A stretch of 64,000 nt of DNA from Sphingomonas sp. LY54 (GTDB taxonomy: Bacteria > Pseudomonadota > Alphaproteobacteria > Sphingomonadales > Sphingomonadaceae), in contig NZ_CP141588.1 in assembly GCF_035594035.1 (NCBI RefSeq), forward strand, positions 992,001-1,056,000, read 5' to 3'. The notes under the pieces were generated by a model. The model had not been told where the DNA came from, did not search any database, and was given only the letters and a program-made list of their open reading frames with translations. Below, in pieces: positions 1 through 8,943 of this stretch. Every line of letters begins with the position of its first letter. The first letter of the stretch is position 1. Made by a program: the position numbers and the translations under genes.

Positions 1-339
1 CTTAGTGGTACCATAACAGCGTGACGCTGTCAACATCTTTTTACCGTTTTGGTTCTACAACGATGCAAGTTAAGTGCGAATGCGCCGAACGTTTCGCAAG
101 TAGTATGAGTCGAATCACGCCTGTCCCAAAATTGGTCCGCAGTTGGCCGCGAGGCGACTTGTAGAGCTTCGAAAAATCGAGCAAGTCTTCGCCCAGTCGA
201 GCAATTCCGCCAATTTGAAGGCGTTGACACATCGTAAAATTACTGTGAAAATCAAAACACTTAGGGCGGATTGCTCCGCGCCTCGATCCCGGGGGATCGT
301 TCGGCGCGCTTCACGACATGGTGGCGGGAGGGGAATGGA
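1..339. other. Gene-poor, AT-richer left-edge region
   Basis: No convincing gene is seen in these 339 bases; the short ORFs here overlap each other on both strands, lack good ribosome binding sites and have no recognisable product. Base composition is visibly less GC-rich than the rest of the window. The stretch holds two small palindromes near the left edge (TGGTACCA at 6-13, and ACAGCG-TGA-CGCTGT at 16-30) followed by a T-rich run, which could be operator sites or the end of a gene to the left. A promoter candidate for the secreted protein lies at 224-252. Confidence 0.6.
224..252 (+). promoter_or_regulatory. Candidate sigma70-type promoter
   Basis: A perfect TTGACA at 224-229 is followed after 17 bases by GAAAAT at 247-252, within an AT-rich stretch about 90 bases upstream of the start codon at 340. 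The -35 is ideal and the -10 is weak, so this is a reasonable but unproven promoter for the secreted protein. Confidence 0.4.
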
Positions 340-873
340 ATGGGTTTCCGTGACGGCTGTCTGCATGCCTTCCAGGCCCTGGCGGCGATGGCCGCCGGTG
401 CGCTGCTGGTGAGCACACCCGCCCTCGCAACCACACCGCTCTTGATGTGGAAAGACGTGAAGCAAATCGCCGTCCATTGCCTGGTCGTCCCGGACCCTGC
501 CATGCCGGCGACCCGCGCGCTCCAGTCCGCGCTCTGCGACCGTGTCTGCACCCTCGCTGCATCCGGCGCTCCCGCACCCGTCGACGTGGTGGGCTTTGCC
601 GATCCGGCCTTGATCGCGCCCGGCACGGCGGTGATCCTGGTCCACGCTTCGGTCGAACCCGCCGGCCGCGACGAACGGCTCCTCGCCTTCAGCATCCGCC
701 CGTTCCGCGTCTCGGCGGAACAGACCACGACCTTGTTCGGCGCGGCGCCCCGCGCCGCGAAGATTCCGGTTTCAGGCGTCGCCAGCGCGGCCCTGGATAA
801 GGCGCTCGGCGCCGCATTGTCCGAAACCCTGCCATGGCTCGCACGGCCGGAGGGGCCACGGATCATTCGCTAG
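340..873 (+). CDS. Small secreted protein of unknown function
   Basis: A 177-residue protein that I do not recognise. The ATG at 340 is chosen over the in-frame upstream ATG at 271 because a purine-rich GGGAGGGG lies just ahead of it and because the protein then starts with a typical export signal: charged MGFRDG, a hydrophobic alanine/leucine core and a likely signal-peptidase site near the TPALA segment (about residues 29-33). Three cysteines (in the HCLVV, LCDRVC stretch) could form disulfides in the periplasm. The gene lies 55 bases ahead of the serralysin gene on the same strand and could be cotranscribed with it, which raises the possibility of a protease-associated role, but nothing in the sequence proves this. 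Confidence 0.6.
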   Translation: MGFRDGCLHAFQALAAMAAGALLVSTPALATTPLLMWKDVKQIAVHCLVVPDPAMPATRALQSALCDRVCTLAASGAPAPVDVVGFADPALIAPGTAVILVHASVEPAGRDERLLAFSIRPFRVSAEQTTTLFGAAPRAAKIPVSGVASAALDKALGAALSETLPWLARPEGPRIIR

Positions 874-928
874 CTTCCATCAACCACCAGAGTTTTGAAG
901 CAAAAACAGCCAAGGAGAGGCTTTGCCC

Positions 929-2974
929 ATGTCGACTGAAATCCTTCACAGCGCGGACACTCTCAACTGCGCCTGCGCGGCCTGCACCTCGTTTCGCGGC
1001 GTCGATCTTGACGTTCCCGCAGACGCGTCGCTCGATCCGCTGGCCGGCGGCACCGCCAACGGCAAGCCGATCTGGACGCCCGAGCAGATCGCCGCTTATC
1101 TGAACCGCACCGGCGGCCAATGGGGCGACGGCGTCAACGACATGATGCCGACCGGCGGCGACAAGAATGTCATCACCTTCGGCTTCCACGAGAACCAGCA
1201 GAGCCTGTTCGACAACGGCTATGTCTATGCGAGCGGGAACCAGCTGTTCGGCCTCGCCGAATATTTCCAGTTCGCCGCGTTCAACGCTGCGCAGCGCGAC
1301 GCGACCCGCGAGGCCTTCCAGTATTGGGACGACATCCTCGCGGTCTCGTTCCAGGAAACCGGCGCCTATGAGGGTGACATCAACTTCGGCAACCTGACCA
1401 ATTCGCCGAACACCCAGGCCTATTCGCGTATCCCCACCACCGGTCTCGCCACCACCCTTGGCGGCCAGGTCGCGGGCATCGCCGGCGACGTCTGGGTATC
1501 GGTCCACCAAGTCTCGAACTTCCAGTTCGACGAGGGCCTGTACGGCATGAACACGCTGGTCCACGAGATCGGCCACAGCCTCGGCCTCTCGCACCCGGGC
1601 GGCTATAACTTCGGCCCCGGCTTCGCGGTCACCTACGGCAACGGCGCCGAATACGCCCAGGACGCGCGCAACTACTCGATCATGTCCTACTGGAACCCGC
1701 GCGACATGGGTTCGACCGCCAGCGGCGTCCCGACCCGCGACTTCGACTGGAGCCTCATGTCGATCGCTTACGGCTCGACGCCGATGGTGCACGACATCCT
1801 CGCCGCGCAGAACATGTACGGCGCGGACATGACGACCCGCACCGGCGACACGGTCTACGGCTTCAATTCGAACGCTGGCCGCGACGCCTTCGATTTCGAG
1901 AAGACGCCGTGGCCGACGATGGCGATCTGGGATGCGGCCGGTAACGACACGCTCGACGCGTCGGGCTTCAACGTCACCCAGGTGATCGACCTCACCCCGG
2001 GCTCGCTGTCGAGCATCAGCGGCATCACTTATGAGGACGCGCTCGCCACCTTGAGCTTCGAGCAGGTCAACGCTAACCGCGTCGCGGCCGGCTACACCGC
2101 GATCACCCGCGCGACCTATGACGCCAACATGGCGGCATTTGCGGCGGACCCGAACTTCCGTGGCCGCCTCACCGACAATGTCGGCATCGCCTACGGTGCG
2201 GTGATCGAGAACGCCAAGGGGGGCTCGGGCAACGACACGATCTACGGCAACAACGTCGACAACGTCCTCACCGGCAACGCAGGCAATGACGTGATGGAAG
2301 GCCGCGGCGGCAACGACACGCTCGACGGCGGCGCTGGTGCCGACGTCATGAAGGGCGGGATCGGCAACGACATCTACATCGTCGGTGAAGCCGGCGACGT
2401 CGTCGTCGAGAATGCCGGCGAAGGCCTCGATACCGTGCTCTCGTCGATCGATTACACGCTCGGCGCCAATGTCGAGAATCTCGATCTCACGGGAAGCGCG
2501 ATCTCGGGCACCGGTAACGAGCTCGACAACCGCATCAGCGGCAACGGCCTCACCAACATCCTGACCGGTGGCGACGGCAACGACGTGTTCGTGGCCGAGA
2601 TGAACGACGTGCTGACCGCGTCCAAGTTGGGCGCGATCTCGGTCGACATCCTGATGGACTTCGATGCCGCCGGCGACGACGTCATCGATCTCAGCGCCAT
2701 CGACGCCGATCTGACGCAGGACGGCCACCAGGCGTTCAGCTTCGTCGGCAAGTCGAGCACCAACAATGCGGGCGATCTCGGCTACAAGACCTACGGGAAC
2801 GTCAATGCCGCCGAAAAGGCGCTCGGCTTCGACATCGATGGTCTCGCCGACAGCGCTCACAGCGGCCCGATCACGGTGATCTTCGGCAACAACGACGCCG
2901 ACAAGGACGCCGACTTCGCGCTCGTTATCTACGGTACGCCTCAGATCGAAGCGACCGACTTCCTCTTCGCCTAA
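929..2974 (+). CDS. Serralysin-like M10 metalloprotease with RTX repeats
   Basis: A 681-residue secreted zinc protease. The zinc-binding signature HEIGHSLGLSH is at residues 212-222 and the Met-turn methionine (in SIMSYW) is residue 252, as in astacin/serralysin metzincins. From about residue 432 there are six tandem glycine-rich nonapeptides (GGSGNDTIY type), plus an isolated GGDGND at about 547-552; these form the calcium-binding parallel beta roll. There is no Sec signal peptide, and the C-terminus ends in a hydrophobic DFLFA, so export by a type I secretion system is expected; no such exporter is in the window. ATG 929 is chosen because AGGAGAGG precedes it; a TTG at 923 is in frame. Unusually, the N-terminus carries a CACAAC cysteine cluster. 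A strong terminator follows. Confidence 0.93.
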   Translation: MSTEILHSADTLNCACAACTSFRGVDLDVPADASLDPLAGGTANGKPIWTPEQIAAYLNRTGGQWGDGVNDMMPTGGDKNVITFGFHENQQSLFDNGYVYASGNQLFGLAEYFQFAAFNAAQRDATREAFQYWDDILAVSFQETGAYEGDINFGNLTNSPNTQAYSRIPTTGLATTLGGQVAGIAGDVWVSVHQVSNFQFDEGLYGMNTLVHEIGHSLGLSHPGGYNFGPGFAVTYGNGAEYAQDARNYSIMSYWNPRDMGSTASGVPTRDFDWSLMSIAYGSTPMVHDILAAQNMYGADMTTRTGDTVYGFNSNAGRDAFDFEKTPWPTMAIWDAAGNDTLDASGFNVTQVIDLTPGSLSSISGITYEDALATLSFEQVNANRVAAGYTAITRATYDANMAAFAADPNFRGRLTDNVGIAYGAVIENAKGGSGNDTIYGNNVDNVLTGNAGNDVMEGRGGNDTLDGGAGADVMKGGIGNDIYIVGEAGDVVVENAGEGLDTVLSSIDYTLGANVENLDLTGSAISGTGNELDNRISGNGLTNILTGGDGNDVFVAEMNDVLTASKLGAISVDILMDFDAAGDDVIDLSAIDADLTQDGHQAFSFVGKSSTNNAGDLGYKTYGNVNAAEKALGFDIDGLADSAHSGPITVIFGNNDADKDADFALVIYGTPQIEATDFLFA

Positions 2975-2991
2975 TCGCGGAGCCGAAATGG

Positions 2992-3025
2992 AAACGCTCC
3001 TGGAGCCCCGCTCCGGGAGCGTTTT
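2992..3025 (+). terminator. Rho-independent terminator of the serralysin gene
   Basis: A 15-base-pair stem (AAACGCTCCTGGAGC pairing with GCTCCGGGAGCGTTT, one wobble) with a three-base loop and a short T run, 17 bases after the protease stop codon. Confidence 0.85.
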
Positions 3026-3031
3026 CGCATC

Positions 3032-3283
3032 TCAGGCGGCGAAAGCCGAGGGCATGAAGGGCTTCCAGTTGCGGCTGTGGCCGCCGACGCCGCCCTGGAC
3101 CCTTCCTTCCGAGAGCGGGATCGCCGTTCCGCAAAAGCCGCACTCCGCCGTCAGCCGGCCGACATACCAATGGGAGTGGCCGCAGCCGGGGCAGTGGTTG
3201 GTTTCGTCGTCGGGGTAGACGACGCAATATCCGCGGACGGCGGGATCGTGCGGAAAGGTCTTGGCCTGGCGTTCGGTCAGCAT
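3032..3283 (-). CDS. Small zinc-ribbon-like protein
   Basis: An 83-residue protein with two CxxC knuckles (CPGCGHSHWY and CGFCG, about residues 31-34 and 48-51) that could bind one zinc ion. The N-terminal part is rich in aspartate and proline. It is convergent with the protease gene and ends only six bases past that gene's terminator. I recognise the overall style as a conserved hypothetical family of sphingomonads, but no function is known to me; a role in RNA or protein binding is only a guess from the zinc ribbon. Confidence 0.65.
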   Translation of the reverse strand: MLTERQAKTFPHDPAVRGYCVVYPDDETNHCPGCGHSHWYVGRLTAECGFCGTAIPLSEGRVQGGVGGHSRNWKPFMPSAFAA

Positions 3284-3495
3284 GTTGGCGGGTTCCTCGT
3301 ATTTGCCCCCCGCCTATCAGGCCCTCCGCGCTGGCGCGGTCTTTGTTCGACGGCTGCGGTCATGGTTTCGACGAGGACGTGATCCTCGACGAAAGCCGCG
3401 CGGCACGCGATGAAGCTGCCCGGCCAGGATTTTTTCGCGCGCCGTGCGGCGCTCCGATCCGATCCGCGTTGATGCCCCGCGACAAGGGGGACTGA

Positions 3496-5271
3496 ATGAC
3501 GATCGACCAGATGCTCGCTTTTGCGGTTCTCGCGGGCATGATGCTGCTCTTCATCTGGGGGCGGATCCGCTACGATATGGTCGCGGTGCTGGCGCTGCTC
3601 GCGGCGCTGGTCCTTGGCATCGTCCCGGCAGACAAGGCCTTCACCGGCTTCAGCGACGATATCGTGATCATCGTCGGCTCGGCGCTCATCATAAGCGCGG
3701 CGGTCGCTCGCTCGGGGATCGTCGAAGCCGTCATCCAGCGCGTCGCCGGCCGCTTCTCCAGCATGGGGTCGCAGCTCACGATCCTCGTCGGATCCGTCAC
3801 GTTGCTGTCCGCCCTCGTCAAAAATATCGGCGCGCTCGCGATGCTGATGCCGGCCGCCTTCCAGATGGCGAAGCGCTCCAACACCTCGCCCTCCTGCCTG
3901 CTGATGCCGATGTCGTTCGGCTCGCTGCTCGGCGGACTCATCACTTTGGTAGGCACCTCGCCCAACATCATCGTCAGCCGCGTGCGCGAGGAAATGACCG
4001 GTCAACCTTTCAGTATGTTCGACTACACGCCGGTCGGTCTCGGAATTGCCCTGACCGGGCTAGTCTTCCTCCGCTTCGGCTACCGCCTCCTGCCGACCAA
4101 CCGCCGCGCTGCGCCCACCTTGGGTGAGGCACTTATGATTGACGACTACACGACCGACGCCCGCATCCCTGCCAACAGTCCTGCCGACGGGATCAGCGTC
4201 GTCGCCTTCAAGCAGCTGACCGAGAACGAAGTGGAAGTGACGGGCCTCCACCGCGGCGAACGCCGCCGGATCCGGCCGCTGCCCGATGCGGTCCTGAGCG
4301 CCGGCGACGTGCTGATCCTGGAAGGCGAGCCCGAAGCGCTCGAGCGGGCCATCGCCACGGCCGGACTGAGACTGGAGGGCCAGCAACGCTCCGCGTCCCG
4401 CGAGAAGTCGCCATCGGACGTCGGCGTCATCGAGGCCGTGATCGGCACCGACTCCGTCTTGGTCGGCGACGCCGCCAGCCGGGTTGCTCTCCACGACCGT
4501 CACGGCGTCAATTTGCTCGCCGTGTCGCGCCGCGGCGAGCGGCTGACGAAGCGGCTGCGGGATCTGGAGCTCTGCCCGGGCGACGTCATCGTGCTGCAAG
4601 GTCCGCTCAGCACCTTGCCCCTGCGCCTACAGGAAATGGGCTGCCTGCCGCTGGTCCAACGCAACATCCGTCTCGGCAGTGCCCGCCGCGGCCTCGTGCC
4701 GTTGGCCATCCTCGGCGGCGCGATGGTCCTGACCGCGATCGGCTGGGTTCCAGTCGGCGTCGCCTTCTTCGGCGCGGCAGCGCTCGTCATGCTCACCGGT
4801 TCGCTCCCGGCGCGGGAGGCCTATGCCCATGTCGAATGGCCGATCCTGATCATGATCGGTGCGCTGATCCCGGTCAGCGACGCCCTGCGCACCACCGGCG
4901 GCACCGATCTCATCGCCGGCTGGCTGTCGGCGACCGCCACTAGCCTCCCGGCCTGGGGCGCCGTCGCCCTGATCATGATTGCTGCGATGGCGGTGACGCC
5001 GTTCCTCAACAACGCCGCCACGGTGCTCGTCATGGCGCCGATCGCCGCGCTTTTCGCCAATGATCTCGGCTACCGGCCCGAGGCCTTCCTGATGGCCGTC
5101 GCGGTAGGCGCCGGCAGCGACTTCCTCACGCCGATCGGCCACCAGTGCAACACGTTGGTCATGGGGCCGGGCGGCTATCGCTTCGGCGACTATGCCCGCC
5201 TTGGCGCGCCGCTTTCGGTGCTCGTCATCCTGGTCGGCGTGCCGCTCATCCTGGCGGTGTGGCCGCTTTAG
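3496..5271 (+). CDS. SLC13/DASS-family anion permease with internal RCK_C domains
   Basis: A 591-residue inner-membrane transporter. The N-terminal half has several hydrophobic segments and the motif LVGTSPNIIVS (residues about 152-162), the central soluble part (about 215-385) contains two TrkA-C/RCK_C-like modules rich in VLxxGDVLxLEG patterns, and the C-terminal half has the family hallmark NNAATVLVMAPIAA. This layout is typical of the SLC13-like permeases annotated as anion, sulfate or dicarboxylate carriers; the substrate cannot be read from the sequence. ATG 3496 has a GGGGGA Shine-Dalgarno sequence. It meets the glutathione transferase gene tail to tail with a four-base overlap. Confidence 0.88.
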   Translation: MTIDQMLAFAVLAGMMLLFIWGRIRYDMVAVLALLAALVLGIVPADKAFTGFSDDIVIIVGSALIISAAVARSGIVEAVIQRVAGRFSSMGSQLTILVGSVTLLSALVKNIGALAMLMPAAFQMAKRSNTSPSCLLMPMSFGSLLGGLITLVGTSPNIIVSRVREEMTGQPFSMFDYTPVGLGIALTGLVFLRFGYRLLPTNRRAAPTLGEALMIDDYTTDARIPANSPADGISVVAFKQLTENEVEVTGLHRGERRRIRPLPDAVLSAGDVLILEGEPEALERAIATAGLRLEGQQRSASREKSPSDVGVIEAVIGTDSVLVGDAASRVALHDRHGVNLLAVSRRGERLTKRLRDLELCPGDVIVLQGPLSTLPLRLQEMGCLPLVQRNIRLGSARRGLVPLAILGGAMVLTAIGWVPVGVAFFGAAALVMLTGSLPAREAYAHVEWPILIMIGALIPVSDALRTTGGTDLIAGWLSATATSLPAWGAVALIMIAAMAVTPFLNNAATVLVMAPIAALFANDLGYRPEAFLMAVAVGAGSDFLTPIGHQCNTLVMGPGGYRFGDYARLGAPLSVLVILVGVPLILAVWPL

Positions 5272-5909
5272 GCGGTTCGCGCCAGGAAGGCCGTCTCGCG
5301 CTCCACCCAGCTCCGGAAGCTGTCGCGGGCCAGCATCGCCTCGACATAAGCGGCGAGCTTGGGCCGTCCATCCGCCCACGCCACGCCCAGATGCTGCAGG
5401 TTCACGAACGGACTGGCGACCGCGATGTCCGCCAATGTCAGGCGATCCTCGATCAGCCAGCCGCTGTCCGGAATGATGCGCTCCAGATAATCCAGGATCG
5501 GCGGCAGTTCCTCGCGCTCGGCCTTGTCGGCGGTCGCCAGATCGCCGTCCCGTTTCATGAAGCGGGGCGCGACGACGCGATTGAAGAACATCTTGGTCCC
5601 GCAGCCGGCCAGGATCGTGTCGGCGAATTCGTCATACCAGATGGTCCGGGCCCGCGCCTTGGCCTCCAGCGGGATGAGGTTAGGCTCCGGCATGATCGCG
5701 TCGAGATAGGTGATGATCGCGCTCGAATCCGAAATGCCGAAGTCGCCGTCGCGGAAGGCGGGGATCTTCTTGAACGGGCTGGCCTCTAGGAACTCCGGGT
5801 CGTCCGAGCCCAGAGGCAGCGGCCGCGATTCCAGCTCGAGCCCCTTTTCCGCTCCGAATGCCAGCACCTTGCGCACGAAAGGCGAGATGGACGAGCCGTA
5901 AACGATCAT
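5268..5909 (-). CDS. Glutathione S-transferase family protein
   Basis: A 213-residue cytosolic protein. The N-terminal thioredoxin-fold domain begins IVYGSSISPFVRKV and contains the cis-proline/glutathione-binding region FKKIPAFRDGDFGISDSSAI, followed by an all-helical GST C-domain with the conserved LTLADIAVASPF motif (N-capping box). It would conjugate glutathione to, or reduce, an unknown electrophile. The start at 5909 is preferred to an in-frame ATG 33 bases upstream because family members begin a few residues before the first beta strand. Confidence 0.88.
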   Translation of the reverse strand: MIVYGSSISPFVRKVLAFGAEKGLELESRPLPLGSDDPEFLEASPFKKIPAFRDGDFGISDSSAIITYLDAIMPEPNLIPLEAKARARTIWYDEFADTILAGCGTKMFFNRVVAPRFMKRDGDLATADKAEREELPPILDYLERIIPDSGWLIEDRLTLADIAVASPFVNLQHLGVAWADGRPKLAAYVEAMLARDSFRSWVERETAFLARTA

Positions 5910-6031
5910 TCCCCGGACCCCTAAATAGGTTTCTTTATGCAACTTCTATATTCCGGTGATGGAACGAACTCAAGCTGGTCCGTGTGAATGCGGTTGGGCT
6001 CGCGTTCCACTTGCTCTAACGGGCGCAGCCT

Positions 6032-7420
6032 ATGCACGAGCGCCCCTCATCGTCTGCTCTCTGGCGCGAAGAGATTCGCGCGACAATGCTGCTCGCCTAT
6101 CCGCTGATCCTGACCAATCTCGCCCAGGCCGCGATCCACGCGACCGATGTGGTTCTGCTCGGCTGGGTCGGCTCACGCTCGCTCGCGGCCGGGGCACTCG
6201 GCGTCAATCTGTTCAACGCCGTGCTGATCTTCGGCACGGGTCTCGTCACGGCCTCCGCGCCGATGATGGCGCGCCAGCTCGGCCGCCATCGCCACAGCGT
6301 CCGTGAAGTCCGCCGCACCGTTCGCCAGGCGATGTGGGCCGCCGTCGCCATCGCCGTTCCCTTCTGGGTTTTGCTCTGGCAGGCCGAGCATATCCTGCTC
6401 TTCTTCGGGCAGGAGCCGGGGCTGGCTGCGGATGCCGGCGGCTTCGTGCGGGCGCTCCAATGGGGGCTCCTCCCCTATTTCTTCTTCCTGATCCTGCGCA
6501 GCTTCGTGTCCGCGCTCGAGCGACCGCTCTGGTCGCTCGTCATCGGCGGCGGCGGGGTCCTGTTCAATGCGATCGTCAATTACGGTCTGATCTTCGGCCA
6601 TTTCGGCCTTCCCCAGCTCGGGCTGCTCGGGGCCGGCATCGGCAGCGCGCTGTCGAACCTGCTGATGTTCGTCGGCATGGCGATCGTGGTCACCCGCCAC
6701 GAGCAGTTCCGGCGCTACCGCCTGTTCGGGCGCTTCTGGCGTGCCGACTGGTCTCGCTTCGCGGCGATCTGGAAGCTCGGCCTCCCCATCGCCGTCACGC
6801 TCACCCTCGAGGTCACGATCTTCAACGCGGCGGTCTTCCTGATGGGCCTGATCTCGACCGAAGCGCTCGCCGCCCACGCGATCGCGATCCAGATCGCGGC
6901 TTTGTCCTTCATGATCCCGCTCGGCCTCGCCCAGGCGGTGACGGTGCGTGTCGGCCTCGCCTTCGGCCGCGGCGACCGCGCCGGCATCGCCCGCGCCGGC
7001 TGGACCAGCTTCGCGATCGGCGAGGCCTTCATGGTGGTGATGGCGCTCATCCTCGTCGCTATCCCCCACCTCCTGGTCAACGCCTTCCTCGACGAGAGCG
7101 ACCCCGCCAATGCCGAGGTGATCGGCCTCGCCGTCTCGTTCCTCGTGGTCGCCGCCCTGTTCCAGATCGTCGACGGGGCGCAGGCGGTCGGCGCCGGCAT
7201 GCTGCGCGGCCTTCACGATACGACCGTGCCGATGCTCTACGCGCTGGTCGGCTATTGGGTCATCGGTCTCGGCACCGGGGTCTTTCTCGCCTTCGGTCTG
7301 GAATGGGGCGGCATTGGGCTTTGGCTCGGTCTCGCCCTCGGCCTCGCCGTGGTTTCAATATTGATGATCCTGCGCTGGATGCGCCGCGACCGGCTCGGCC
7401 TCATGCCCGAAGCGCATTAG
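6032..7420 (+). CDS. MATE-family multidrug/metabolite efflux transporter
   Basis: A 462-residue protein with about twelve hydrophobic segments in two homologous halves. Early features are typical of NorM-type MATE exporters: LILTNLAQAAIHATDVVLLGWVGSRSLAAG in helix 1-2 (shown here only as a region, residues about 24-53) and APMMARQLGRH after helix 2. It should expel cationic or amphipathic compounds in exchange for sodium or protons; the drug range is unknown. The gene stands alone, divergent from the GST gene, with a 120-base gap in which I see no other gene. A hairpin without a T run follows at 7430-7458. Confidence 0.93.
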   Translation: MHERPSSSALWREEIRATMLLAYPLILTNLAQAAIHATDVVLLGWVGSRSLAAGALGVNLFNAVLIFGTGLVTASAPMMARQLGRHRHSVREVRRTVRQAMWAAVAIAVPFWVLLWQAEHILLFFGQEPGLAADAGGFVRALQWGLLPYFFFLILRSFVSALERPLWSLVIGGGGVLFNAIVNYGLIFGHFGLPQLGLLGAGIGSALSNLLMFVGMAIVVTRHEQFRRYRLFGRFWRADWSRFAAIWKLGLPIAVTLTLEVTIFNAAVFLMGLISTEALAAHAIAIQIAALSFMIPLGLAQAVTVRVGLAFGRGDRAGIARAGWTSFAIGEAFMVVMALILVAIPHLLVNAFLDESDPANAEVIGLAVSFLVVAALFQIVDGAQAVGAGMLRGLHDTTVPMLYALVGYWVIGLGTGVFLAFGLEWGGIGLWLGLALGLAVVSILMILRWMRRDRLGLMPEAH

Positions 7421-7429
7421 GCGCACCGC

Positions 7430-7458
7430 GCCCGTCTCGCCCTTAATGCGGGACGGGC
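7430..7458 (+). terminator. Terminator-like stem-loop after the MATE gene
   Basis: GCCCGTCTCGC pairs with GCGGGACGGGC across a seven-base loop, ten bases after the MATE stop codon. There is no T tract, so it may act as a factor-dependent terminator or only protect the 3' end. Confidence 0.4.
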
Positions 7459-7528
7459 TGATGATCCGTTCCGGGACGCCCCAAATTGGCGTCTCGACTC
7501 CTTCGCGCCGACCGCTGTCTAAGGCGGG

Positions 7529-7918
7529 ATGCCGTTGCACGCCTATCCGCTCCACCAACCTGGGACCCGCCTTTACGGTGGTCATTACCAGCGCAGCACG
7601 CCGCGGGCGTCGGTGCGGATCGCGGCCTCCCTGCGCGAGCCGGCCAAGCCTTCAGGCCCGGTCACCGTCACCGACCTGTCGGCGCGCGGCTGCCGCATCC
7701 TTACCAGGCAGCGCCTGGCCCCTGGCACGATCGTGTGGCTCCGCCTCCCCGGCATCGAAAGCTGGTACGCCACGGTGGTCTGGGCCGCGGGCGGTGCGGT
7801 CGGCCTCGATTTCGACCGGCCGTTCCATCCGGCGGTCGCCGACAAATTGATCGACACGTACCGGACGGCATTCCCGCTGCGCGAATGGACCGCCGAGATG
7901 CGGCGCCGCTTCGGCTGA
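7529..7918 (+). CDS. PilZ-domain protein
   Basis: A 129-residue stand-alone PilZ protein. The c-di-GMP-binding signature is split as usual: arginines in the segment TPRASVRIAASLREP (about residues 24-38) and the DLSARGCRI motif (consensus D/NxSxxG) around residue 50. The following beta strands (IVWLRLPG, ATVVWAAGGAVGLDFD) fit the PilZ barrel. It probably relays c-di-GMP level to motility, polysaccharide or adhesion functions; a c-di-GMP phosphodiesterase candidate lies 12 kb away. ATG 7529 is preceded by AAGGCGGG. The winged-helix regulator gene starts 23 bases downstream, suggesting one transcript. Confidence 0.85.
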   Translation: MPLHAYPLHQPGTRLYGGHYQRSTPRASVRIAASLREPAKPSGPVTVTDLSARGCRILTRQRLAPGTIVWLRLPGIESWYATVVWAAGGAVGLDFDRPFHPAVADKLIDTYRTAFPLREWTAEMRRRFG

Positions 7919-7941
7919 ACCCGCCCGCAGGCGCGTCCGAT

Positions 7942-8940
7942 ATGGATGCGCTTGCCCGCCTCTTGCTCGGCAATGGTATCAAAAGGCCGAAAAGCGGGGG
8001 ACCAGAGGGGGTTAGCTTGGATGCGGAAAGCGAAAGCCACGCCCAAGGAATAGAATATAGCGCGCAACCGAGCCTGTTCGTGCTGACCGACGGGGACGCG
8101 GCCACCGAGCGCGTCCGGAGCGCCGCCGCCGCGCTCGGCTATCGCATAGCCGATGTCGCCCCCATCGATGCCGCTGTGTCGCGTCTCGACCGTCAGGCCG
8201 GGCTGGACGCCGTCGTCGTCGAGGTGGATCGCGATCCCGGGCCGGCGCTCGACGCTCTGCTCGATCGGCTGGAGGCCCGCGCGCGCTCCGGCGGCCACGG
8301 CAGCGTCGTCGTCGCGCCCCCCGCCTTGCTCGATGCGGTGGCCGCGCGAACCCCGCATCCGCGCATCCAGCACCTCTGCGATCCCCTGCCGCACGACCGG
8401 ATCGCCGCCCTTGCCCTCGCCGTCGCCGCGCCGCCGGCCCGACTGCACGACATACGCCGGCAGCAGGGCCCGGTCCGGCTCCAGCAGTTGAGCGAGGAGA
8501 TCGGTCGGATCGCCTCCCTGCTCGCAACCCTGTCCGAGACCGAGGCGATCGAGCCGGCACCTCGCCACGCCGGAGACGAGGAAGGCGACCACCCGGTCGG
8601 CCCGGCCGAGATTCGCGCCGTGCTGCGCGCGCGCCGGATGCGCGACCGCTATTTCAACGGCGAATTCTTCGCCGATCCGGCGTGGGACATGATGCTGGAC
8701 CTGCTCGCCGCCCGGCTCGAGGGTCAGCGCGTCGCCGTCTCGAGCCTCTGCATCGCCGCCGCGGTGCCGCCGACCACGGCCCTGCGCTGGATCAAGCTCA
8801 TGAGTGAGCACGGCCTGTTCGTGCGCAGCGCCGATCCGCAGGACGGCCGCCGCGTCTACATCGCTTTGTCGGACCAGGCTGCCGCCAGCCTGGGCGCCTA
8901 TCTTCGCGCAGTGCAGCGCCTGTCGCCGCTGGTGATCTGA
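7942..8940 (+). CDS. Winged-helix (MarR-like) regulator with receiver-like N-domain
   Basis: A 332-residue protein. Residues about 30-165 look like a degenerate alpha/beta receiver or flavodoxin-like domain (SLFVLTDGD, DAVVVEVDRDPGP, GSVVVAPP strands) in which the usual phosphoacceptor geometry is not evident. The C-terminal third (about 225-332) is a winged-helix DNA-binding domain: MMLDLLAARLEGQRVAVSSLCIAA, TTALRWIKLMSEHGL recognition-helix region, and a wing RSADPQDGRRVYIALSD, as in MarR proteins. ATG 7942 is the first start that fits; reading on upstream would overlap the PilZ gene in another frame. Target genes are unknown. The stop codon is three bases from the encoded CCA end of the convergent tRNA-Val. 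Confidence 0.72.
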   Translation: MDALARLLLGNGIKRPKSGGPEGVSLDAESESHAQGIEYSAQPSLFVLTDGDAATERVRSAAAALGYRIADVAPIDAAVSRLDRQAGLDAVVVEVDRDPGPALDALLDRLEARARSGGHGSVVVAPPALLDAVAARTPHPRIQHLCDPLPHDRIAALALAVAAPPARLHDIRRQQGPVRLQQLSEEIGRIASLLATLSETEAIEPAPRHAGDEEGDHPVGPAEIRAVLRARRMRDRYFNGEFFADPAWDMMLDLLAARLEGQRVAVSSLCIAAAVPPTTALRWIKLMSEHGLFVRSADPQDGRRVYIALSDQAAASLGAYLRAVQRLSPLVI

Positions 8941-8943
8941 AGA

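Noticed and set aside
2220..2390. Tandem repeats that could suggest a CRISPR-like array
   Set aside because: They are codons for RTX nonapeptides within the protease gene, with no spacer structure.
863..2860. A 665-codon open frame antisense to the serralysin gene
   Set aside because: It is the complementary frame of a clearly identified metalloprotease and lacks any recognisable domain; long antisense frames are expected at this GC content.
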